Origin: an uncultured Bifidobacterium sp.
GTDB taxonomy: Bacteria; Actinomycetota; Actinomycetes; Actinomycetales; Bifidobacteriaceae
Direction of reading: 5' to 3'
NCBI GenBank assembly: GCA_937876495.1
Contig: CALEGL010000071.1
Coordinates: 1-6,490 of the forward strand
DNA length: 6,490 nt
Under the pieces are notes generated by a model that saw only the letters and a program-made list of their open reading frames with translations, did no database searches and was not told the DNA's origin. Positions 1 to 5,234 of the stretch are shown here, piece after piece; the first letter of the stretch is position 1, and every line of letters begins with the position of its first letter. A program made the position numbers and the translations under genes.

Positions 1-609
1 GGTGTGGCTCGGGCGGGGGTGGCGGTGGCGCTGACGGGTCCGGACGGCACGCGGGTGACGGGCGGGAACGGGAAGACCGTGGAGTGGGCGACGACGGGTT
101 CGGCCGGGCATTACGGGTTCGAGGATCTGCCGCCGCTGCCCGAGGGCGGGCACTACACGGTGACGGTCACGACGCCGGACGGCTACGTGGCGACGAAGGC
201 GGGCGCCGGCAACGGCATGGGTTCGCTGGATTCGTCGACGGGGTCGGCGGTGTCGCAGGCGGACCTGTCTGAGGACGGGGCCAGCGACATGACCCTCGAC
301 TTCGGCTTCGTGAAGAAGTCGGTCTCTCCGGCGACGCCTGCGCCGTCGGCCTCTTCGTCGACCCCTGAAGGATCTTCGACGACGACGCCTGCCAATCCGA
401 AGCCGTCTCCCGAGACGTCGAAACCCTCCGGCAAGTCGACGTCTGGCGTAGTCGAATCCGGTACGGGCACGATGTCAGGCACGAAGGCCGTTCTTGCGAG
501 AACGGGTGTCACTCTGCTCGGTCTGGTCATGGTCGCAGCTGCATGTGCGGGAATTGGGCTGGTTCTTGCAGGAGCCAGGCGGAGGAACGCCCGGCATATG
601 AGAAGATAG
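1..609 (+). CDS. Cell-wall-anchored surface protein, SdrD_B/Cna-B type, C-terminal part (5' end outside window)
   Basis: The frame is open from the first base, so this is the 3' end of a longer gene; the GTG at 4 is not a credible start. About the first 100 codons form a collagen-binding B-type (SdrD_B-like) beta-sandwich: a GVAVALTGPDG strand, a GHYGFEDLPP turn, a YTVTVTTPDGY strand, then a GNGMGSLDSST stretch and the closing TLDFGFVK strand. A Pro/Ser/Thr/Lys-rich stalk of about 50 residues follows, as expected for a segment crossing the peptidoglycan. The C-terminus is a sorting signal: LARTG at 493-507, a hydrophobic helix of about 22 residues, and a basic tail with several arginines. LARTG departs from canonical LPXTG by Ala at position 2. 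Sortases cut such motifs between Thr and Gly and couple the protein to the wall or to a pilus. The class C sortase downstream suggests a pilus locus, but which pilin or adhesin this is cannot be told without the N-terminus. Confidence 0.87.
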   Translation, partial: GVARAGVAVALTGPDGTRVTGGNGKTVEWATTGSAGHYGFEDLPPLPEGGHYTVTVTTPDGYVATKAGAGNGMGSLDSSTGSAVSQADLSEDGASDMTLDFGFVKKSVSPATPAPSASSSTPEGSSTTTPANPKPSPETSKPSGKSTSGVVESGTGTMSGTKAVLARTGVTLLGLVMVAAACAGIGLVLAGARRRNARHMRR

Positions 610-637
610 ACCCCTGATTGCGGGGAGCCGCGTCACG

Positions 638-680
638 GCCGGGGGCATTGCTTGGTTGCAGTGCCCCCGGCACTTTTCTT
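638..680 (+). terminator. Strong Rho-independent terminator of the surface-protein gene
   Basis: A 14-bp stem (638-651 paired with 658-671, one T-G wobble, otherwise perfect, very GC-rich) encloses a six-base TTGGTT loop and is followed by ACTTTTCTT. It begins 28 nt after the stop codon of the surface-protein gene, so that gene's transcript should end here and the sortase region should be transcribed separately. Confidence 0.9.
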
Positions 681-1079
681 GAATGTCATGCGCGGTGCAT
701 TGTGTCGCGATGACTGGTCATGCCTCAGTTGTGTTGCCGGATGGGAATCCTTGTCGAAGGAGGGCTTGACAACTGGACGGAGGATTGAAGAGATGATTGT
801 CGTCCCTCTGCGCCTGGTTCCGGAATCTCGAAGACGGTCGGGCAGGAGAGGCGATATCGTCAGGCAAGAAGAGGTGATCGGGGAGGTTGTCGATGTAAAT
901 CCGGCACGAACGTCAGCTGCAGGTGCCTTGCTGGTGGATTTTCCAAAACAGCAAGGGTTTATTTTTCAGCGTTTTTCCTGTGCATGCAACCCTGTATGTT
1001 TTCATGTGTTCTTGCGAATTACCTTCTGGACTTTTCGTCTTGTCATATGACCCCACCTTACATGTTTCGGAGGCAATGA
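681..1079. other. AT-richer intergenic region without a convincing gene
   Basis: About 400 bases between the terminator of the surface-protein gene and the sortase remnant. Composition shifts towards AT, especially after 935. A possible small reading frame starts at ATG 793 with a well-placed GGAGG (779-783, 9-nt spacing) and would run to 1050 (85 residues), but it reads straight through the terminator at 926-966, matches no family I recognise and becomes rich in Cys and Phe, so I do not call it. An imperfect palindrome lies at 710-721. TTGACA at 766-771 is a perfect -35 hexamer, but no acceptable -10 follows at 16-18 bases. No tRNA or known RNA family was recognised. I see no trace of the missing sortase N-terminus. 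Confidence 0.5.
926..966 (+). terminator. Second Rho-independent terminator, orphan
   Basis: The arms 926-933 and 949-956 pair perfectly over 8 bp. An inner TGGA/TCCA stem (935-938 with 942-945) stacks above them, and the structure is followed by GTTTATTTTTC. The polarity is + strand. No confident gene lies just upstream of it, so it either backs up the terminator at 638 or ends an unrecognised short transcript from about 700-925. Confidence 0.65.
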
Positions 1080-1187
1080 TTTCTTCTGAATGCAGTCGGT
1101 GCAGAACAGGACATATCGAGCATCGAGCATCTGGATGCCGCGGCACGGCTGTATCTCCACCAGCTGGACCTTGATTCCGATGGGGTC

Positions 1188-1745
1188 ATGGCGGAGGTCA
1201 AGGTCCCCAGCGTGGGCATCGACCTGCCCGTCTATCATGGTTCGACCGAGGACGTGCTGCGCAAGGGCGCAGGTCATATCTACGGGTCATCCCTACCCGT
1301 GGGAGGGGTCGGGACGCATGCCGTTCTCACCGGGCATTCGGGTCTTCCCGAGGCCACGCTGTTCACGAATCTCCACAAGGTGAAGAAGGGCGCGCTCGTC
1401 ACCATCGACGTCTACGGGCGGCATCTCGTCTACAGGGTCGTCTCCATCGACGTGATTCTTCCGAAGCAGATATCGGGGCTTCGGGTCAGAACGGGGCGGG
1501 ATCTCGTCTCTCTCGTCACCTGCACCCCCATAGGAGTCAATACGCATCGTCTTGTCGTCACCGCGGAACGCGTTGCGGATGAGACGGATACGCGTAGAGC
1601 GTCCTCGTCATCGAGCGCGCTGACCTTCCCATGGTGGATTGCCGTCGTCGGAACCCCTGCGCTCTACTGGCCCATCGCACTGGTTGACACTCTGTGTGCA
1701 CGACGCGGCAGGCCATCCGGCGCGCATATCGCCGCCGGGCGGTGA
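1188..1745 (+). CDS. Class C (pilus-type) sortase, N-terminally truncated, possible pseudogene
   Basis: Sortases of this class are membrane-bound cysteine transpeptidases that polymerise pilins. Numbered from ATG 1188, the catalytic triad is complete: His50 in LTGHSGLP, Cys112 in LVTCTP and Arg121 in NTHRL. The class C core is typical, with PVYHGST, the AGHIYGSSLPVGG stretch and TLFTNL. A C-terminal hydrophobic segment (about 147-170) followed by basic residues is a likely membrane anchor, as in many class C enzymes. The ORF has 185 residues, clearly shorter than is usual for the class. The N-terminal membrane helix and the lid region are absent. Sortase-like coding (YLHQLDLDSDGVM and residues before it) continues in frame upstream of ATG 1188 to about 1080, where TGA 1077-1079 stops it, with no ATG, GTG or TTG in between. 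GGAGG at 1069-1073 lies just before ATG 1076, which is in another frame. The Shine-Dalgarno signal at ATG 1188 is poor. I infer a decayed or rearranged gene; a sequencing frameshift is the alternative. Confidence 0.82.
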   Translation: MAEVKVPSVGIDLPVYHGSTEDVLRKGAGHIYGSSLPVGGVGTHAVLTGHSGLPEATLFTNLHKVKKGALVTIDVYGRHLVYRVVSIDVILPKQISGLRVRTGRDLVSLVTCTPIGVNTHRLVVTAERVADETDTRRASSSSSALTFPWWIAVVGTPALYWPIALVDTLCARRGRPSGAHIAAGR

Positions 1746-1972
1746 GTCCCTCCCCCCGGCCCCTCCTGGCCCCTCGCATGGAGTCGATGCTGTTCGTTCG
1801 TGTCTCCTTTCGGCCGGCTGTCAACGCTGCATTCGATCAGCCATTCCCACTTGCTCACATTTGTATAGTTTCTCACATTCCCATAGTGGCCGCCGTTCCC
1901 GATACCCTGCAGAGCCGCGGAATTCCAACGAAAACCGGTTGTTGCGACCCGATCCGGAGTGGCTCCGCTTCT
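1746..1972. other. Intergenic region upstream of the cyd promoter
   Basis: No credible gene. It begins with a C-rich run just after the sortase stop; I see no good terminator there, only a weak GGCTG/CAGCC pair around 1816-1842 without a T-tract. The middle is AT-richer and contains the direct repeat at 1854-1887. Two short perfect palindromes follow, GGAATTCC (1919-1926) and AACCGGTT (1933-1940); the second ends 32 bases before the proposed -35 hexamer and could be part of a regulator site, but this is weak. Confidence 0.45.
1854..1887. repeat. Near-perfect 16-bp direct repeat, candidate operator of the cyd operon
   Basis: Two copies of a CTCACATTnnnATAGT unit (1854-1869 and 1872-1887) match at 13 of 16 positions, with all three differences clustered in the centre. 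The period is 18 bp, under two helical turns. The pair lies roughly 85-120 bases upstream of the proposed -35. Tandem half-sites like this can be activator or repressor sites, but the motif matches no regulator I can name. The first copy also contains TATAGT, which could act as a -10 element, although no good -35 sits before it. Confidence 0.45.
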
Positions 1973-2001
1973 TTGACGTTTTCACCACCCCGGCACATAC
2001 T
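1973..2001 (+). promoter_or_regulatory. Likely principal-sigma promoter of the cyd operon
   Basis: TTGACG (1973-1978) and CATACT (1996-2001) are separated by exactly 17 bases, matching the housekeeping sigma consensus at 5 of 6 and 4 of 6 positions. Transcription would start near 2008, giving a leader of about 235 nt before cydA. This is the best promoter I found upstream of the operon. An 11-bp palindrome, GGACC-A-GGTCC (2023-2033), lies in the early transcribed region and could be an operator. Confidence 0.6.
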
Positions 2002-2007
2002 TGAGTC

Positions 2008-2243
2008 AACGAAGGCCGAGGAGGACCAGGTCCGACGACCGTTTTTCGGCGGGCGTCGAACACGGCGTTCCGAGCGCGGCGTTCCAAGGCTCCGGTGCGG
2101 GGATTCCCGTTCCGAGGGTCACGGGGGTGCGTTCCGGCACGGTGGGGGTTCGGCGTTATGTCGTCCGCACGAAGGCGAGCGGCGGCAGGGTTCCCGAGGC
2201 ATCGCGGCTCCGAAGCCGGAGTCAAGAGACAAAAGAGGGAAAC
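2008..2243 (+). promoter_or_regulatory. Long structured 5' leader of cydA
   Basis: If the promoter at 1973-2001 is used, the cydA mRNA has a GC-rich leader of about 235 nt. Visible structures are an early hairpin (CGACG 2033-2037 with CGTCG 2054-2058, inner CCG/CGG and a T5 loop) and a 7-bp hairpin (2206-2212 with 2217-2223, AAGC loop, one G-T pair) that ends 11 nt before the cydA Shine-Dalgarno. The motif CGGCGTTCC occurs twice, around 2060-2082. The cydA frame is open through this stretch, but the translation is arginine-rich, unlike any CydA N-terminus, so I treat it as untranslated. No known riboswitch was recognised. Confidence 0.4.
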
Positions 2244-3725
2244 ATGTCCACAGAATTGCTATCTCGGCTGCAATTCGCCCTGACCGTCATGTTCCACATG
2301 ACCTTCCCGGCGGTCACCGTGGGGTTGTCGGTTCTTCTGTGCATCGTGTACTGGAAGTACTGGCGCACGCACAAAGCCGTCTACCTGCAGATGTTCCGGT
2401 TCTGGCGCAGGATCTTCGCCGTGGGGTTCGCCCTCGGCGTGGTCGCCGGAATCGTCATCACCTTCCAGCTGGGTCTCAACTGGGGTCAGTACGCGGCCAC
2501 GACCGGAGCCGTCATCGGACCGATCATCGGCATGGAGGTCGTCACGGCCTTCTTCGTGGAGGCCGCCTTCCTCGGCGTGCTCCTGTACGGCGAAGGCCGC
2601 GTCAAGGAGCGCACGATGTTCATCTCCACCGTCATGGTGGCCATCGGCACTGTGCTGTCGTCCACGTGGATCATCTCTGCGAACTCCTGGATGCAGACAC
2701 CGGCGGGCTACGCCAGGGAGAACGGCCGCTTCGTCGTCACCGACTGGTGGAAGGTTCTCGTCAGCCCGTCCTTCGTCTGGCGCTGGCCGCATATGCTCGT
2801 CGCCGTGCTCGTCTCCGCGGGCGTGTTCGTCGCCGGCATCTCCGCCTACTACCTCGTCAAGGGACGCGCGGTGATGTTCGCCCGCAAGTCGCTGTCCATC
2901 GCGCTCGGCGTGGTCGCCACCCTCATCCCGCTGCAGATCGCCCTCGGCGACTACGTGGCCGGCGAGTACGTCGTCACCGACCAGCTCACCTCCAAGGGCC
3001 TGCCCAGCAAGATGATGGCCTGGGAGGGCAACTGGGACTCGAACAACAACGGCTACGTGCTGTTCGCCATCCCCGACCAGAACGCGCAGCGCAACATCGT
3101 CGAGATCTCCGTGCCGTGGTGGGGCAGCGCCATCGGCGCCAAGGACCTCACCGGCTCCTCCAAGACCCCCGGCCTGTCGCTGGTGCCGCGTGACGAGCAG
3201 CCCAACATGGCCGGGACCTTCTGGGGCTTCCGCATGATGTTCTACGGCTCGATCCTCATCTTCGCCAGCGCCTTCATGGCCACGTATCTGAGACTGCGAA
3301 AACGCCTGTACACCTCGCGGCGCTTCCACAAATGGCTGCTGTGGACCACGCCGATCGGCATCATCGCGATTCTGGGTGGCTGGCTCACCGCCGAGGTCGG
3401 ACGTCAGCCCTGGGTCGTGTGGGGACAGCTGAAGACCAGCGCCGCCGCCTCGAACCTGTCGTCGGGGGCCGTGCTGTTCAGCTTCATCGGATTCATCGCG
3501 ATCTACGCCGTCATGCTGGTGGCCTACATCGCGTACATCGTGCGCGCGGTCAGACGCGGGCCGGAGAGCGATCTTCCGGGCGCCGCGAAGGCGGAGGGGA
3601 CCGAAGATGAGTCCGTTCTCGGCAAGGCCGCCCGGGCCGTGTCCGATGTGGCCCTCGCGGGGACCGCCGCCGTGGCATCGACGGCATCAGGTGCTGCTTC
3701 AACCGTTTCGAAGGCGGAGGCGTGA
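2244..3725 (+). CDS. cydA: Cytochrome bd-type quinol oxidase subunit I (CIO-like, short Q-loop)
   Basis: Catalytic subunit of the membrane quinol:O2 oxidoreductase. It oxidises quinol at the outer face and reduces O2 to water at the haem b595/d site. The start is ATG 2244, preceded by AGAGGGA with about 4-nt spacing, giving 493 residues. Haem and proton-path residues align with E. coli CydA: His18 (His19 there), Glu98 and Glu106 (Glu99 and Glu107), His183 (His186) and Met332 in GFRMM (Met393). Quinol-site Lys256 and Glu261 in SKMMAWEG match Lys252 and Glu257, and Glu384 precedes the GRQPW signature (386-390). The insertion that lengthens the E. coli Q-loop is absent. Phrases such as FHMTFPAVTVGLS and ANSWMQTPAGY are those of the CioA-like branch. 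About 55 Ala/Ser/Thr-rich residues (439-493) extend beyond the last helix, which is unusual. It heads the cyd operon, 1 nt before cydB. The family assignment is certain; cyanide insensitivity cannot be inferred. Confidence 0.97.
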   Translation: MSTELLSRLQFALTVMFHMTFPAVTVGLSVLLCIVYWKYWRTHKAVYLQMFRFWRRIFAVGFALGVVAGIVITFQLGLNWGQYAATTGAVIGPIIGMEVVTAFFVEAAFLGVLLYGEGRVKERTMFISTVMVAIGTVLSSTWIISANSWMQTPAGYARENGRFVVTDWWKVLVSPSFVWRWPHMLVAVLVSAGVFVAGISAYYLVKGRAVMFARKSLSIALGVVATLIPLQIALGDYVAGEYVVTDQLTSKGLPSKMMAWEGNWDSNNNGYVLFAIPDQNAQRNIVEISVPWWGSAIGAKDLTGSSKTPGLSLVPRDEQPNMAGTFWGFRMMFYGSILIFASAFMATYLRLRKRLYTSRRFHKWLLWTTPIGIIAILGGWLTAEVGRQPWVVWGQLKTSAAASNLSSGAVLFSFIGFIAIYAVMLVAYIAYIVRAVRRGPESDLPGAAKAEGTEDESVLGKAARAVSDVALAGTAAVASTASGAASTVSKAEA

Positions 3726-3726
3726 G

Positions 3727-4767
3727 ATGAGTGTCGCATGGTTCATCGTGATTCTCGTAGGCATCCTCGCCTACGTGCTGCTCGACGGATACGATCTGGG
3801 GGCCGGCGTCATCACGCTGGTCACCCGCGACCGTGACGAACGCAACGAGATCGTCGAGGGCATCGGCTCGATCTGGGACGGCAACGAGACCTGGCTGGTG
3901 TTCGTCGGCGTCGCCCTTTTCGGTGGGCTGCCGGCGGCCTTTGGCCTCATCCTGCCCCATCTGTATCTGCCGCTCATCCTCATGCTGTTCGGCCTCATCC
4001 TGCGCGGCGTATCCGTCGAGATGATCTCCCAGCCGCATAAGGGCGGGGCCGAGGGATGGTACAAGGCCTTCGGCATCGGCTCGCTGCTCGCCGCCTTCAT
4101 GCAGGGGCTGGCGCTGGGCACCCTGTCCGTGAACGTGGCGCATGACGGCGTGCGGTATCTGGGCGGATCCTTCGCCTTCGTCGGCTGGTTCCCGCTGCTG
4201 ATGGCCGTCACCGTGACCTTCGGGTACGTGGCGCTTGGATACGCGTGGATGCATCTGCATCGCATCGGCGCGCAGACCTCCGTCACCTCTCGCGGGCGTA
4301 TCGTGTCGCTGGTCGCCGTCGTCGGCGCCGTCGTCGCGCTCGTCACCGTGGGCGCCACCGATTCCGGATACCAGTTCTCCTCGCCGGCCATCGGCTGGGC
4401 CTTCGGCGGGCTGCTGCTGTTCGCCGCCGTGGCCGCCGTGGTGACGCTGGTGACCTTCGGGTCCTCCACCGCCAAGGCGGAGCCCTTCGGCGGGCTGTCC
4501 GTCGTGGTCGCCGGCGTGTTCCTGGCCTTCGTCGTCAGTCATCTGCCGTATCTCGCGGCCGGACTGACGCTCCAGGAGGCCGCGGCGTCGTCCACCACCT
4601 ACCTGTTCCTGCTCGTGGGCGTCGGACTGAACATGCCGCTCGTGCTGTTCTACAACTGGTTCTCGCACCACGCCATGAGCGCCGACCACGTCGACGCCGG
4701 AGTGAAGAAGGGGGCGGCCTCGGCCGCCCGCGTCGAAGGAGTTGGTTCCGATGTCGTCAGCGCCTGA
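3727..4767 (+). CDS. cydB: Cytochrome bd-type quinol oxidase subunit II
   Basis: Non-haem structural partner of CydA; the heterodimer forms the oxidase core. The start ATG 3727 lies 1 nt after the cydA TGA, with GGAGG (3716-3720) at 6-nt spacing inside the cydA end, so the two are probably translationally coupled. The 346-residue product is strongly hydrophobic with about eight membrane helices. Family signatures near the N-terminus are LDGYDLGAG (19-27) and WDGNETWL (50-57); the latter is the form found in CioB-like proteins, where E. coli CydB differs. SLLAAFMQGLALG and the late LVGVGLNMPLVLFYNW helix also fit the family. A short hydrophilic tail follows the last helix. Its length is close to CioB-type proteins and somewhat below E. 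coli CydB (379). The last 17 bases overlap the next gene. Confidence 0.97.
   Translation: MSVAWFIVILVGILAYVLLDGYDLGAGVITLVTRDRDERNEIVEGIGSIWDGNETWLVFVGVALFGGLPAAFGLILPHLYLPLILMLFGLILRGVSVEMISQPHKGGAEGWYKAFGIGSLLAAFMQGLALGTLSVNVAHDGVRYLGGSFAFVGWFPLLMAVTVTFGYVALGYAWMHLHRIGAQTSVTSRGRIVSLVAVVGAVVALVTVGATDSGYQFSSPAIGWAFGGLLLFAAVAAVVTLVTFGSSTAKAEPFGGLSVVVAGVFLAFVVSHLPYLAAGLTLQEAAASSTTYLFLLVGVGLNMPLVLFYNWFSHHAMSADHVDAGVKKGAASAARVEGVGSDVVSA
4737..4741 (+). promoter_or_regulatory. Ribosome binding site that decides the start of the small membrane protein
   Basis: AGGAG (4737-4741), inside the end of cydB, lies 9 nt before ATG 4751 but directly abuts the in-frame TTG at 4742. The spacing selects ATG 4751. 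Confidence 0.7.
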
Positions 4768-5092
4768 AAGCACCATGGCCGTGAAGACCCTGGGAAGCGA
4801 GTCCGTCAAGAGCCGCAAGCCCGGGGCCAGGGGCGGGGCAGCCCGCCGGTGGCTGGTGGGGATCGGTCTGTTCCTTCTGGCCTTTGTCCTCTACTGGCTG
4901 TGCGATCTGCTCCTCACCAAGGAGATCGGCGTGGCCGCCAGCTGGATCATCGTGTTCGCGATGGCCATCTTCGCCCACGTCGTGTGGATTCGCGACGAGA
5001 AGCGCCAGAACGCCGAGGATTCGGCTGTCGCTGGGCCCGACACCACGGATACGGCCGTGACGACCGATGGCGGAGCCGACGGAAACGCCTGA
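4751..5092 (+). CDS. Small two-helix membrane protein of the cyd operon, function unknown
   Basis: A 113-residue protein I do not recognise. It begins with a polar basic segment (lysines and arginines at 12-33), then a hydrophobic helix at about 34-55 ending in YWLCDLLL, a very short TKEIG turn, a second helix at about 60-80 (VAASWIIVFAMAIFAHVVWI), a basic RDEKR stop and an acidic, Thr/Ala/Gly-rich tail. Positive charges flank both helices on the outer sides, so I predict a hairpin with both ends in the cytoplasm. The start overlaps cydB by 17 bp and has a good ribosome binding site, indicating co-translation with the oxidase. The known small subunits CydX, CydH and CydS are single-helix peptides of about 30-40 residues, so this is not one of them. 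An accessory subunit or assembly factor of the oxidase is a reasonable inference from position only. Its stop codon lies in the same frame as the following cydD reading frame. Confidence 0.75.
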   Translation: MSSAPESTMAVKTLGSESVKSRKPGARGGAARRWLVGIGLFLLAFVLYWLCDLLLTKEIGVAASWIIVFAMAIFAHVVWIRDEKRQNAEDSAVAGPDTTDTAVTTDGGADGNA

Positions 5093-5234
5093 TTCAGCCG
5101 CATCCGGAACGGCGCCCGCACGCGATCTAGCCGACGAGACAGTTCCGGACGCCATCGCAAGCCCGCCGTCGCCGCATGGCAGCGGCTTGCCGCGCGTCCG
5201 GGACGTCGTGCCCTGCTCGTCGCAGGATTCGTGA
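5067..5234 (+). other. 55-codon reading frame over the cydD 5' end; probable displaced cydD N-terminus
   Basis: ATG 5067 lies inside the end of the small membrane protein gene and opens a 55-codon frame rich in Ala, Pro, Asp and Thr (MAEPTETPDSAASG and onward) that stops at TGA 5232-5234, overlapping the GTG at 5231 as GTGA. CydD-like sequence (AAWQRLAARPGRRALLVAGF) is visible in a different frame from about 5165 onward, where no ATG, GTG or TTG is available between TGA 5090-5092 and GTG 5231. A shift of -1 between these frames would join this leader to CydD. I infer that the first part of this ORF is the native cydD start and that a 1-base deletion, a sequencing error or a programmed shift separates them. 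The ribosome binding site before ATG 5067 is poor, and the alternative is a coupled leader peptide. Confidence 0.4.

Noticed and set aside
766..800. TTGACA at 766 as a promoter for the intergenic region
   Set aside because: No plausible -10 hexamer is found at 16-18 bases downstream.
652..1050. 132-codon + strand reading frame between the surface protein and the sortase
   Set aside because: It starts inside the loop of the terminator at 638-680, runs through the second terminator, and resembles no known protein.
2001..2243. Upstream extension of cydA to a TTG at 2001
   Set aside because: The added 81 residues are arginine-rich and unlike any CydA N-terminus, the TTG overlaps the proposed -10 element, and ATG 2244 has a proper ribosome binding site and aligns with the family start.
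1694..3193. 499-codon + strand reading frame overlapping the sortase end and cydA
   Set aside because: It is an Arg/His-rich out-of-frame translation of cydA, with no family resemblance.
2259..3329. Long minus-strand reading frame opposite cydA
   Set aside because: It is rich in His, Asp, Gly and Arg, as expected for the antisense of GC-rich coding sequence, and cydA is certain on the other strand.
4742..4750. TTG at 4742 as start of the small membrane protein
   Set aside because: It directly abuts the AGGAG motif, leaving no spacing; ATG 4751 is 9 nt away.
3550..4818. Long minus-strand reading frame opposite cydB
   Set aside because: It is an antisense shadow of a certain gene, with low-complexity His/Gln/Asp/Gly composition and no recognisable domain.
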